From positions 1-46,790 of the forward strand of contig CAKUBG010000022.1 in NCBI GenBank assembly GCA_934636825.1: a DNA stretch of 46,790 nucleotides, in the 5' to 3' direction. The notes beneath the pieces were generated by a model. The model had not been told where the DNA came from and ran no database searches. It worked only from the letters and a program-made list of their open reading frames with translations. The position numbers and the translations under genes are program-made. Position 1 is the first letter of the stretch, and each line of letters begins with the position of its first letter. The DNA is from an uncultured bacterium. Its GTDB lineage: Bacteria > Vulcanimicrobiota > Xenobia > Xenobiales > Xenobiaceae. Below are positions 22,124 to 30,344 of this stretch, one piece after another.

Positions 22124-24750
22124 TCGAAGTTCCAATGAGCCATAAAAATTGGGGAAATTTATATACATCGACAGACTCAGCACAAAACACAGAACCTCCT
22201 AAAAAGACTATCAATCCTTTAGAGCGACTCGTCTTGCTGCTGTCCGGTCAATATCCTTATGCGGAAAGTTCTGTGCCATTGCGTTTAAGCGTTTTGCTTT
22301 GCGAAATCGTCTCCCTATTCAGCACTTTTTCTGCTTTGGAATATCCCGGCAATTGGTACTTTTATATAATTTTTCTGATTGTAGGCCACATCTATTCCTA
22401 CAAATACAGAAACCAGGGCGCTTGCCTGATGAAGTGCCTAATCAGCTTATATATGCTCTTTGTTTTAGGTACGTTTTTTATAAATTTAGTAGCTTCTCCC
22501 TATAGCACCAGCCAATCTTTAGTTATGCTGTTGGCAAGTTTATTAGTAGGTCACAGTTTTGACTTGCCCAGACGCCGAGATCTCAACTACTCTATTTTGG
22601 TAAGTTTGTTGCTTTTAGGCTTTTCGGCCACTATTTTTAATACCATGACATTTGCGATCAACTTGATCGCCTATCTAATCCTCTTTTCCCAAGCAGCTCG
22701 CTTTTATTGTTTTTCTCAAAACTCTGCGACTATTTTTGTCGCCCGTAGTTCTAATAACTTAAAGGCTGATTCCAGAAATAATATTTCTCAAAGTAAGTTG
22801 GCTTTATTGACAGCTATGGCTAGTTCTTTTGCCAAACGCTTCTTTGGACAAGCTGCCTTCTATATACTGACTATTTTATTTATAGCAACTGTTATATTTA
22901 TATTAACACCACGCTTTCCCGGTTTGGCAAATTTTAGATTACAAACAAACCTTAGCTTAAACTTGAATTTTAATAGAGAAAGTGCCAACGGGGAACTAAT
23001 AGATCCCACATCGTCGGCGAGCTTAAAAAATTTACTATTTGGCAATAAGCTCGACGCCAACAGTGTTAATATTCTCAGCGCTCAAGACAACCTTGGCAAT
23101 AACACCCAAACTAGCCAAAATGTCCAAGAGCAACTGGTTATGCAAATCCGCACCAACAGCCAAGCCCCTCTCTATTGCCGTGGCTTGGCTTATCGCCACT
23201 ACGACGGACGCAGTTGGACTATAGATGAAAAAATGCCTCCACGCGAAGTTGGCAATGCTTCTTTCCTACATCCCAGCCCACCTATGTTCAGTCGCTCTTT
23301 CTATAAGCGAATGTTTGCTCAAGGTTGGCGCCCACAGCGCCCCAAACGCCAAGACATAACTACTCAAATATTCTATATCGAACGAAATATAAATAATGTA
23401 ATTTTTACGCCTTACTGGACAGTTTTTGCCCAATACCCAACTGAAACTTTTTTTGTCGATCGCGATAGTGGCTTGCGCTCTCCCAATATTTTGGAAAAGG
23501 GCACGGTCTATACCACTAATTCTCTCCCCTCTCCTCCTCTTATTTCGGATCAACAAACCAAGCAACAAGTTTATGCTCAGTTTTTGGGCAGCCAAAAGCT
23601 CGACTACGAGGAAGAGGCTTGGGAAGAAGCCTTAAATTTTCACGGCGCTCCTCCGTCCATGGGTGATAGCAATCCCATGTTAAAAGGAGACTTCAATCGC
23701 AGAGAAGGCGAAGAATTGTTGGCTTTGCCAGAAAACATCACCGCTCGCACCCAATTCTTAACTATGCGTTTAACCGGTAGATATTCCGATCCGGCCCTTA
23801 AGGTGTTAGCTTTGGCTCATTTTTTGCGTTCCAATTGCGATTATATAGATCCAGCTCCTTCAGTGCCTAAAGGAGTCGAATTAACTGACTATTTTATTTT
23901 CACAACTAGACAGGGCAATTGTAGAAATTTTGCCAGTTCCTTGGCTGTTATGTGTCGCATTATAGGCATTCCTAGCCGCTATATAAGTGGCTGTATGACT
24001 GATACTTATAATCCTTTTACCGGCAATTACGAAGTTTATGGTAGCGATTTTCATGCTTGGACGGAAGTTTTTCTCAATGATCCAGAATCAAAATGGGTAA
24101 CCGTAGATGCAACTAGTCCCAACAATGTAAGTACCAAAAAAATTGGAGGCGTTTGGTTCAATTTTAAACCTTTAGCCAACTATTTATCTTATAAATTAAA
24201 ATTCACAGACTCATTTAATTTAAAACAGAAGTTACAGAATCCACATTTTTATATCTTGCTAACCGTTGTGATTCTGATATCTATCTTAGTCGGCTTGTTG
24301 CTAAACTACTACCAAGTTATTGTTTTAGCTATAAAAGTTATGTGCAGTAGCGATTTACCTTTTGGACAAAGATTTATAGTCGCTATCAGGCTATTAATTT
24401 TATCAGCTCAACTGAAAGATTGGCAGCGAACTTATAGCAACTCTTCTTATATTGAGCAACTCTACAATTTTACTAAAACATTGCTTACCACTCTCAATAT
24501 ATATCAAGCTCCAGGACAAACTATACGCCAATTTTGTGCCGCCAATTCAGAAACGAAAATAGGCTCTCTTTTACAACGTATAGGCCAATTATACGAAAAA
24601 GAGCTTTATGCTCGTAACGATTCGTCGGATTTGCCTTCTGAAGCAGCTCAACCTAGTTTACTAAGTTTCTTTAAGCATTTGCCTATTGAAATGCAAAAGG
24701 ATTTACTTAATTTGCTTACACTCAATCCGCACGATTTGCGCAAGTCATAA
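22120..24750 (+). CDS. TgpA-like membrane transglutaminase-fold protein
   Basis: This 876-residue protein has an N-terminal set of about six to seven membrane helices (residues about 60-270) and then a long periplasmic region. Its transglutaminase-like core has the triad C601 (RQGNCRNFASSLAVMCR), H645 (SDFHAWTEVF) and D663 (TVDATSP), all intact. One more membrane segment follows near residues 710-735, then a cytoplasmic tail resembling DUF4129. This layout matches TgpA/DUF3488 proteins, whose substrates are unknown; some are essential in Pseudomonas. It is coupled to the DUF58 gene by a four-base overlap. The usual third partner, a MoxR AAA ATPase, is not in this window. Confidence 0.9.
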   Translation: MIEVPMSHKNWGNLYTSTDSAQNTEPPKKTINPLERLVLLLSGQYPYAESSVPLRLSVLLCEIVSLFSTFSALEYPGNWYFYIIFLIVGHIYSYKYRNQGACLMKCLISLYMLFVLGTFFINLVASPYSTSQSLVMLLASLLVGHSFDLPRRRDLNYSILVSLLLLGFSATIFNTMTFAINLIAYLILFSQAARFYCFSQNSATIFVARSSNNLKADSRNNISQSKLALLTAMASSFAKRFFGQAAFYILTILFIATVIFILTPRFPGLANFRLQTNLSLNLNFNRESANGELIDPTSSASLKNLLFGNKLDANSVNILSAQDNLGNNTQTSQNVQEQLVMQIRTNSQAPLYCRGLAYRHYDGRSWTIDEKMPPREVGNASFLHPSPPMFSRSFYKRMFAQGWRPQRPKRQDITTQIFYIERNINNVIFTPYWTVFAQYPTETFFVDRDSGLRSPNILEKGTVYTTNSLPSPPLISDQQTKQQVYAQFLGSQKLDYEEEAWEEALNFHGAPPSMGDSNPMLKGDFNRREGEELLALPENITARTQFLTMRLTGRYSDPALKVLALAHFLRSNCDYIDPAPSVPKGVELTDYFIFTTRQGNCRNFASSLAVMCRIIGIPSRYISGCMTDTYNPFTGNYEVYGSDFHAWTEVFLNDPESKWVTVDATSPNNVSTKKIGGVWFNFKPLANYLSYKLKFTDSFNLKQKLQNPHFYILLTVVILISILVGLLLNYYQVIVLAIKVMCSSDLPFGQRFIVAIRLLILSAQLKDWQRTYSNSSYIEQLYNFTKTLLTTLNIYQAPGQTIRQFCAANSETKIGSLLQRIGQLYEKELYARNDSSDLPSEAAQPSLLSFFKHLPIEMQKDLLNLLTLNPHDLRKS

Positions 24751-24910
24751 AATTCGCAACATTCCAAAAATACTTAGATACTAACCACTTAGTTAGATTC
24801 AGCTAAATTGAGTCGCAGTTAGTTTCAAGAAGGAAGTTAAGCAAAATAGAGGAAATTTCGGGGGAATATTTTTATCACACCATTACCTGGAAAGGGACAT
24901 AAATTCACTC

Positions 24911-26386
24911 ATGGCTAAAGGATATTCCCCTAAAAAACTAGGTGCAGCTTTGGCTTGCGCCGGTCTTTGCTTGGCTATTTCCGGTTTTGTAGCCGGATGC
25001 GGCGACGGAGGCAGTACAGGCAGCGCTACTCTCGACTATGGCAAACAAGGTACTGTCACTTTCGATTTGACCGGCGTTGCTTCGGAGTTGGGTTCGGTCA
25101 AATACTCATTCCTTAATGAGAGCGGTTTGCCCATTTTAGTTACCGATAAATTGGAAATTGGACAAGCTCCTATTGCCGTAGCTAAAGTACCTAAAGAAGC
25201 TGTCAAAGTAATAGGTTACTACTTCTCCGGCAATCAAGCTACAGACTTTAGTATCAATACTATCAAGTGGAATACCGATTCAGGATTGAAGGCCACCGTA
25301 GCCTCTACTCCTACCATCGCCGACGAAGATCTCGAATATTACAGAGTCGATCCTACCTACTCTCACGTAGATAAAGGCGAATCTACTTACGTAAATTTGA
25401 CCGCCTCTTATTTACTTCCCGACTCCACCTATGCCAATTTAGATTTGACTCCTTTGGCCAACGTCAAGCCCATCGGCCATTTGGTCATGCAAGAAAAGTC
25501 TAGCTTGCTTAACAACCTTTACCAAGGTACAGCTTACGGAACTCAAGAATTCGAAGTTACTTCCGATTCTTTAGCCAACTACACTACCAATAGAGTCGAC
25601 GATCATCACGATTATGTCTATGTGTCTGACGCTGTTCTTACCGGTTTAATCTTACAAGATGCCACTACACAAAAGACTAAAAAAGTGACTATCTTCAATC
25701 CCAACGTAGATATGGGCGTAGACAGCACTGTTGTAGATGGAGAAACTTACGTCGTTGGTGAAGGTGCATTTGTTGTTTATGGCGTGTATACTTCCCCTAC
25801 AACTAAGAGCAACGATTTCCAAGTACAAATGCGCGATCGTGAAATTACTTGGGAAACTCCCAACAGCGAAGCCATCAATTTCCAGCTTGGCAAAGATAAA
25901 GCCACATATACAACTAAAGCTGCAGCCGAGAATATTCCTTTAAGCGCCTATACCTATGATGAGGACAACCAGAAGATTTCTGCCTCTATAGCTATGGACA
26001 TTAAAGATACCGAAGCCAAACTTTATTACGAAGTTGCCAATTTGGTAATCGGCGAAGAAGATTATGCTGCCAAGAAGTGGCTGCCTATCGGTGATTACAG
26101 TCTCAACTTCAGCCTCTATGCCGCCTATATGATCGATGGCAAACAGAGCGACGGCTCCCCCGTTTTCGGCACTACCAAAGCTGGAGAAATCGTTCCCGTC
26201 CCAGCCGACGAGAAGCCTTCAATTGAAGTTGACGAGACTTCCAAAACTTATAAGCTCAGCTACGGTACTCACACCGCCAATGATAAAGGCAGTTTGAGAT
26301 TCAAGATTGTCGATGCTGAAGATGCAGAGAGAGAAATTATCTCTACAGAAGCTTACGACTATACTGTAAAAGAAGTCACCCCTTAG
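24911..26386 (+). CDS. Large lipoprotein of unknown function
   Basis: This 491-residue protein has a signal peptide ending in a lipobox, FVAGC, with the acylated Cys at residue 30 followed by GDGGSTGS. No enzymatic motif is visible. The mature part alternates short beta-rich units (GTVTFDLTGV, STYVNLTASYLLP, KKVTIFNPNV, YSLNFSLYAAYM), as in stacked immunoglobulin-like or adhesin-like domains, but no specific family is recognised. The ATG at 24911 follows GGAAAGGGA about ten bases upstream. The 160-base upstream gap and the strong terminator after it suggest its own transcription unit. Confidence 0.75.
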   Translation: MAKGYSPKKLGAALACAGLCLAISGFVAGCGDGGSTGSATLDYGKQGTVTFDLTGVASELGSVKYSFLNESGLPILVTDKLEIGQAPIAVAKVPKEAVKVIGYYFSGNQATDFSINTIKWNTDSGLKATVASTPTIADEDLEYYRVDPTYSHVDKGESTYVNLTASYLLPDSTYANLDLTPLANVKPIGHLVMQEKSSLLNNLYQGTAYGTQEFEVTSDSLANYTTNRVDDHHDYVYVSDAVLTGLILQDATTQKTKKVTIFNPNVDMGVDSTVVDGETYVVGEGAFVVYGVYTSPTTKSNDFQVQMRDREITWETPNSEAINFQLGKDKATYTTKAAAENIPLSAYTYDEDNQKISASIAMDIKDTEAKLYYEVANLVIGEEDYAAKKWLPIGDYSLNFSLYAAYMIDGKQSDGSPVFGTTKAGEIVPVPADEKPSIEVDETSKTYKLSYGTHTANDKGSLRFKIVDAEDAEREIISTEAYDYTVKEVTP

Positions 26387-26409
26387 TTAGATATATGAAG
26401 GGATAAACC

Positions 26410-26453
26410 AATAAAAGAGCGCTTCTCCTGATAAAGAGAAGCGCTCTTTTATT
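26410..26453. terminator. Bidirectional Rho-independent terminator
   Basis: A perfect 18-bp inverted repeat (aataaaagagcgcttctc, 26410-26427, and its complement, 26436-26453) surrounds an eight-base loop. It separates the lipoprotein gene (+) from the convergent DUF5989 gene (-). Confidence 0.95.
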
Positions 26454-26489
26454 GTCTATGTAAATATACCACTACTCCTATTACACAAA

Positions 26490-26660
26490 TTAGAAAAGGG
26501 TATAAATGAAAGGGGCTATATGAGTAGCCTGAGCCAAAGAGACCAGGACGGTAAGAGCCAATAAGCCCAGCAAAAGCGGCACCAGCCACAGGCGCTTACT
26601 TGCCATAAATTGGATAAATTCCATGGATATATTCCAACGGCTTTTAAACTTGCTGAACAT
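26490..26660 (-). CDS. DUF5989-like small membrane protein
   Basis: This 56-residue protein starts at ATG 26660, seven bases after the TAA of the carbamoyltransferase-SGNH gene, whose terminal GAGGAG may serve as its ribosome site. A short basic N-terminus (MFSKFKSRW) precedes an amphipathic FIQFMASKRLWLVP and one membrane helix ending in THIAPFIYTLF. The ending APFIYTLF and the length are characteristic of DUF5989, a small membrane protein found beside NodU-type carbamoyltransferases. The function is unknown; it may anchor or assemble the modifying enzyme. The frame is open upstream to 26762, but that extension overlaps the preceding gene. Confidence 0.85.
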   Translation of the reverse strand: MFSKFKSRWNISMEFIQFMASKRLWLVPLLLGLLALTVLVSLAQATHIAPFIYTLF

Positions 26661-26667
26661 ATACGGC

Positions 26668-29600
26668 TTACATCTCCTCGTCGCTATTGTCAGTATTGAC
26701 ATTGGCTGCACTTTCCGGTTCTTCAGCCGGCATACTATCCGGCAAGATGGTTGAATCGCCACCTATTGACGAGTCGAACATATTGATATCGAAAATGCCT
26801 GCTCTATCCAAATATTGGCTCACAACTTCTCCAGTTTGGAAATGACCGAGCTTATTAAAGTGCATATCTTTGCTGTAGTACATGCGCGGACGATTGACTA
26901 AATAAGGCCATAAATCCAAGACATAAACACCATTACTCTCAGCCCAATCTAAAATAATTTGCCTGGGCTTAGCTCTGTCAAAAAGATTATCTTCCAAGTG
27001 GGAACTGTCGATCCAATTTTGCCAATCCTGATCGTATACTTCTACAGCCGAAGGAATAAGCACAATTACGAATGTGCTACCACGTTCGGAGCAAAGGTTG
27101 CGAATCTTATCCAAAGCTTCGGCAGTACGGGCTACACCTTGGCGCATCTCTTTAGTGTAATTATTCAAACACCAGGCTTGGGCCACATTGGGACGCAATT
27201 TGGAGCCGAAACTGTAGGCTATAGCGCTGACAAATTGATAAAGGTGACTGCGACGCAATAAAGTTTTGTATAAGGGAACAGTATTGTCTTTGGGAATAGT
27301 GACAGATTTTTGCTGTTTCTTCAAACAATCATAAGAGCCCCACAAAGCTTCAGCTTCAGGAGTAAGAACCAAAGACTTATCTGCCACTGTGAAACTACGC
27401 TGGCCGATCATATTGTCATAAAAATCGTTACCGGTGTAAAAACCGAGCATAACAACATCGGCTTTGCGCTGGCCGGGCTTAAGTTTAGCATAAAGATCGG
27501 CTTCGGTATCGGTACCAGCATTGGGCATACCGTAATTGAGCACTTTAGCTCCGGTTACGCGTTGAATTTGGTTAAGCCAAGTATCTTCTACATTTGACCA
27601 ACAACCGAAAGTGAAAGAATCGCCCAAAGCCAAAATAGTTTGCCCGACACCTGGGCGACGCGAAGCCACGGCGTCGGCAGCAACGCCATCGTCAGCCGCT
27701 GACAATTGCTTTACTTGATCGCTGCCGAATTGGTCGACCGGTCGCAACGCTGGCAAAGCACGCCAACCTTCATTGTCTATACGTATATCAGCAGAAAATT
27801 CTGGCCCTTTGATGCGCTTAGACCAACCGGCTCTCATGCGCACACCGTCTTCACCCTTTACATAAAGGCCGCGCATTTGCATATTGGTATTGCTGACGCA
27901 TAGCCATACCAAAATTTCTGCACCTATTAGAGCCAAAGCTAGCAAAGCCACATATTTAATACAATTGCCTATAAAGCCAAAATCATTGGCAAAGCGATCA
28001 TTGTCGCTCTTATAAACGATTTTGCGCGAAGCAGCAGCGCGGCCTTGCTCATTTTGGCTAGGAGCGGCCGTAGGCGTATGCGACCACTTTTCCAATTCGG
28101 CTCCCGGAATGGAGCGTTTTTCGGAAATAGCTCGGCGGCTAACCAACATACGGCCCATAACCAAAGCATCCATATCAGAACGCGTAAAAGTAGAGAGAGC
28201 TTCGGCAGGCGTATTTACAATAGGCTCACCACGCAAATTGAAAGAGGTATTGAGCACCAAAGGAACGCCCGTACGCTGATAAAAAGCGTTTATAAGCTCG
28301 TAATAATAAGGACTTTCTTGCTTATAAACAGCCTGAATGCGGGAAGTTCCGTCTACGTGAGTCACAGCGGGAATTATTTCCCTTCTGTCTTGGTAGACGG
28401 GTACTACCATGAGCATAAAGCGCAGAGGATCTACTAAATGGGGGTTGGGTATATCGAAATATTCTCCTATACCCTCGGCCAAGACAGAAGGAGCGAAAGG
28501 ACGGAACGGCTCGCGGAATTTGATACGGGCGTTAACCAAATCTTTCATATAGGCGGCTCTGGGATCGGCTAAAATAGAGCGGGCGCCCAAAGCACGAGGT
28601 CCCCACTCAAAGCGTCCCTTCATCCAACCGACTACTTGACCATATTCTAAGCGCGTAGCCACTTCCTGATAGACAGCATTCATATCGGGCAGCTCTTTAA
28701 ATTTGCAATTTTGAGAGCGCAAGTAGTCGGCTATAGCATAATCGTCATATTCTTGGCCAAGATAAGGCGTGAGTAAGCGGTAGCGCTGGGTACCGCCCAA
28801 AACATTATAATATCCCCACAGGGCCGCTCCCAGAGCGCCTCCGTCATCGCCTGCCGCCGGATGGATATAAATACCGGAAAAACCAGATTCACGATAGATA
28901 CGCGCATTGGCTACAGAGTTGAGAGCTACTCCGCCTGCCAAACACAAATTTTCATGGCCATATTTGCGGCGTAAAGCCTGGGCCTGGCGCACTAAAATTT
29001 CTTCAGTAGCAGCTTGAATAGAAGCAGCCACGTTGGCATAGTGCTGATCCAAAAGATTAGCTTCTTCCGGAGAGCGGGGCTTGCCAAAAAGCTCGCAAAA
29101 CTTGTCGCTAAAAGAGCGATAAGCGGAGTGATGGAAATCAAAATATTCCATATTGAGAGTAAAGGATCCATCACTCTCTAAATGCACTAACTTTTTAAAA
29201 ATAGTTTCAAAAAAGACAGGCTTGCCATAAGGAGCCATGCCCATCACCTTATATTCGCCTTCATTGACTTGGAAGCCCAAAAAGGCTGTAAAGGCACTAT
29301 AAAGCAAACCTAACGAATGAGGAAAACGAATTTCGTCATCGAGATGAATTTGCGTTCCCCAGGCTGAGCCACGCGCACCAGTAGCCCACTCTCCCACTCC
29401 ATCAACAGTTAAAAGAGCAGCATTGGTAAAGCCAGAGCAATAGTAGGCACTAGAAGCGTGAGACAAGTGGTGAGGGCAAAAGACTATCTTATCTTTGCTT
29501 ATACCAAGTTGTTCTTGCAAATGTGCCTTTACCCACAGCTTATCTAAAAGCCAAACCAGAGACGACTCGCGAAAAGTGACAGCCGACTTGGGCCAAGTGG

Positions 29601-29844
29601 CCATAGCAGACATCAGCAAGCGATCGAACTTTTGGAACGGCTTTTCAAAAAAAACGACTAAATCTAAATCTTGCGCTTGACAAAAAGCCGAATCTAAACA
29701 AAACTTTATCGCCCGACGCGGAAAAGCGAAGTCGTGTTTTACACGAGAAAAGCGCTCCTCTTCGGCAGCAGCCACTACCTGACCGTCAACAATTATTGCC
29801 GCAGCTGAATCATGATAAAAACAAGAAATACCTAAAACACGCAT
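26668..29844 (-). CDS. Fusion: NodU/CmcH-type carbamoyltransferase + membrane-anchored SGNH hydrolase
   Basis: One uninterrupted 1058-residue chain. Residues 1 to about 570 form a carbamoyltransferase: VLGISCFYHDSAAAIIVDG, an HHLSHASSAYY metal-binding motif near 125, the EGEYKVMGMAPYG block, GGVALNSVANARI, and the C-terminal GPRALGARSILADPR and NTSFNLRGEPIV segments. These enzymes transfer carbamoyl from carbamoyl phosphate to a hydroxyl, often on sugars. After a linker, a membrane helix (about 632-650) leads into an SGNH-type domain: ALGDSFTFGCW near 736-746, a GNDFYDN block and DMHFNKLGH near 990 supplying the Asp/His. In related loci the two activities are separate genes, so the fusion is unusual. 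The SGNH part is probably extracytoplasmic and could be an esterase or acyltransferase. Confidence 0.9.
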   Translation of the reverse strand: MRVLGISCFYHDSAAAIIVDGQVVAAAEEERFSRVKHDFAFPRRAIKFCLDSAFCQAQDLDLVVFFEKPFQKFDRLLMSAMATWPKSAVTFRESSLVWLLDKLWVKAHLQEQLGISKDKIVFCPHHLSHASSAYYCSGFTNAALLTVDGVGEWATGARGSAWGTQIHLDDEIRFPHSLGLLYSAFTAFLGFQVNEGEYKVMGMAPYGKPVFFETIFKKLVHLESDGSFTLNMEYFDFHHSAYRSFSDKFCELFGKPRSPEEANLLDQHYANVAASIQAATEEILVRQAQALRRKYGHENLCLAGGVALNSVANARIYRESGFSGIYIHPAAGDDGGALGAALWGYYNVLGGTQRYRLLTPYLGQEYDDYAIADYLRSQNCKFKELPDMNAVYQEVATRLEYGQVVGWMKGRFEWGPRALGARSILADPRAAYMKDLVNARIKFREPFRPFAPSVLAEGIGEYFDIPNPHLVDPLRFMLMVVPVYQDRREIIPAVTHVDGTSRIQAVYKQESPYYYELINAFYQRTGVPLVLNTSFNLRGEPIVNTPAEALSTFTRSDMDALVMGRMLVSRRAISEKRSIPGAELEKWSHTPTAAPSQNEQGRAAASRKIVYKSDNDRFANDFGFIGNCIKYVALLALALIGAEILVWLCVSNTNMQMRGLYVKGEDGVRMRAGWSKRIKGPEFSADIRIDNEGWRALPALRPVDQFGSDQVKQLSAADDGVAADAVASRRPGVGQTILALGDSFTFGCWSNVEDTWLNQIQRVTGAKVLNYGMPNAGTDTEADLYAKLKPGQRKADVVMLGFYTGNDFYDNMIGQRSFTVADKSLVLTPEAEALWGSYDCLKKQQKSVTIPKDNTVPLYKTLLRRSHLYQFVSAIAYSFGSKLRPNVAQAWCLNNYTKEMRQGVARTAEALDKIRNLCSERGSTFVIVLIPSAVEVYDQDWQNWIDSSHLEDNLFDRAKPRQIILDWAESNGVYVLDLWPYLVNRPRMYYSKDMHFNKLGHFQTGEVVSQYLDRAGIFDINMFDSSIGGDSTILPDSMPAEEPESAANVNTDNSDEEM

Positions 29845-30116
29845 CAGAATTGAGCCCTCGCCTCATCGCTAGTCTGCACAGGCTGCCAGGATCCACTATG
29901 GCTGCCTTTTTTTAGCCTCAGAGGATCGGAGAACAACTTTACACAAATGGCAAACGGAGTGACGCATATCCAATAAAATACGGTCAATAAAATTCTGGCT
30001 AAGAAAGCGGCCGCTCCGGCAGCCAAAGCTTTCCAACGCTCCCAAAGAGACAGTTTTGGCGGATTTTCTTGTCCCGCTAAATTGTCGGCATGTACATAAT
30101 CAGGTTGAGTTTGCAT
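29844..30116 (-). CDS. Small membrane protein of carbamoyltransferase loci
   Basis: About 90 residues from ATG 30116; an in-frame ATG at 30164 would add 16 residues, and neither has a convincing SD. It has a polar N-terminus, then WERWKALAAGAAAF, a membrane segment (LARILLTVFYWICVTPFAIC) and the cytoplasmic-looking KLFSDPLRLKKG. The pattern WERWK-(x)n-RxLLTxFY-(x)n-FSDPLR is one I associate with short proteins encoded beside NodU-type carbamoyltransferases and DUF5989. Its TGA overlaps the carbamoyltransferase ATG by one base (TGATG), so the genes are tightly coupled. The role is unknown. Confidence 0.72.
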   Translation of the reverse strand: MQTQPDYVHADNLAGQENPPKLSLWERWKALAAGAAAFLARILLTVFYWICVTPFAICVKLFSDPLRLKKGSHSGSWQPVQTSDEARAQF

Positions 30117-30230
30117 AAGCCAGAATATTTCCCCACCACTAACTAAACCCTTTTTTTTGACCATTCAGCTTGTTATTGAGCGATTTTCTTTGAGTTTTTC
30201 TCCCTTTGAACATGATGCCAAAATCATTAT

Positions 30231-30236
30231 TGTCAA
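30231..30236 (-). promoter_or_regulatory. Possible -35 box for the carbamoyltransferase unit
   Basis: A perfect TTGACA on the minus strand lies about 115 bases before ATG 30116, but no good -10 hexamer is found 16 to 18 bases downstream. A promoter is expected here because the gene group begins in this gap. Confidence 0.25.
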
Positions 30237-30280
30237 TGTCTCAAAATCCCCTAGCTTTAGCTATAGAGAATATATCCAAA

Positions 30281-30315
30281 AAAAAGCACAACCTCTAAAA
30301 AGGTTGTGCTTTTTA
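30281..30315 (-). terminator. Rho-independent terminator after the XdhD-like gene
   Basis: AAAAAGCACAACCT (30281-30294) is complementary to AGGTTGTGCTTTTT (30301-30314), with a six-base loop and U-rich flanks on both strands. It ends the molybdenum hydroxylase transcript. Confidence 0.92.
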
Positions 30316-30344
30316 TATACAGGCAAATATTATCTAATCAACAA

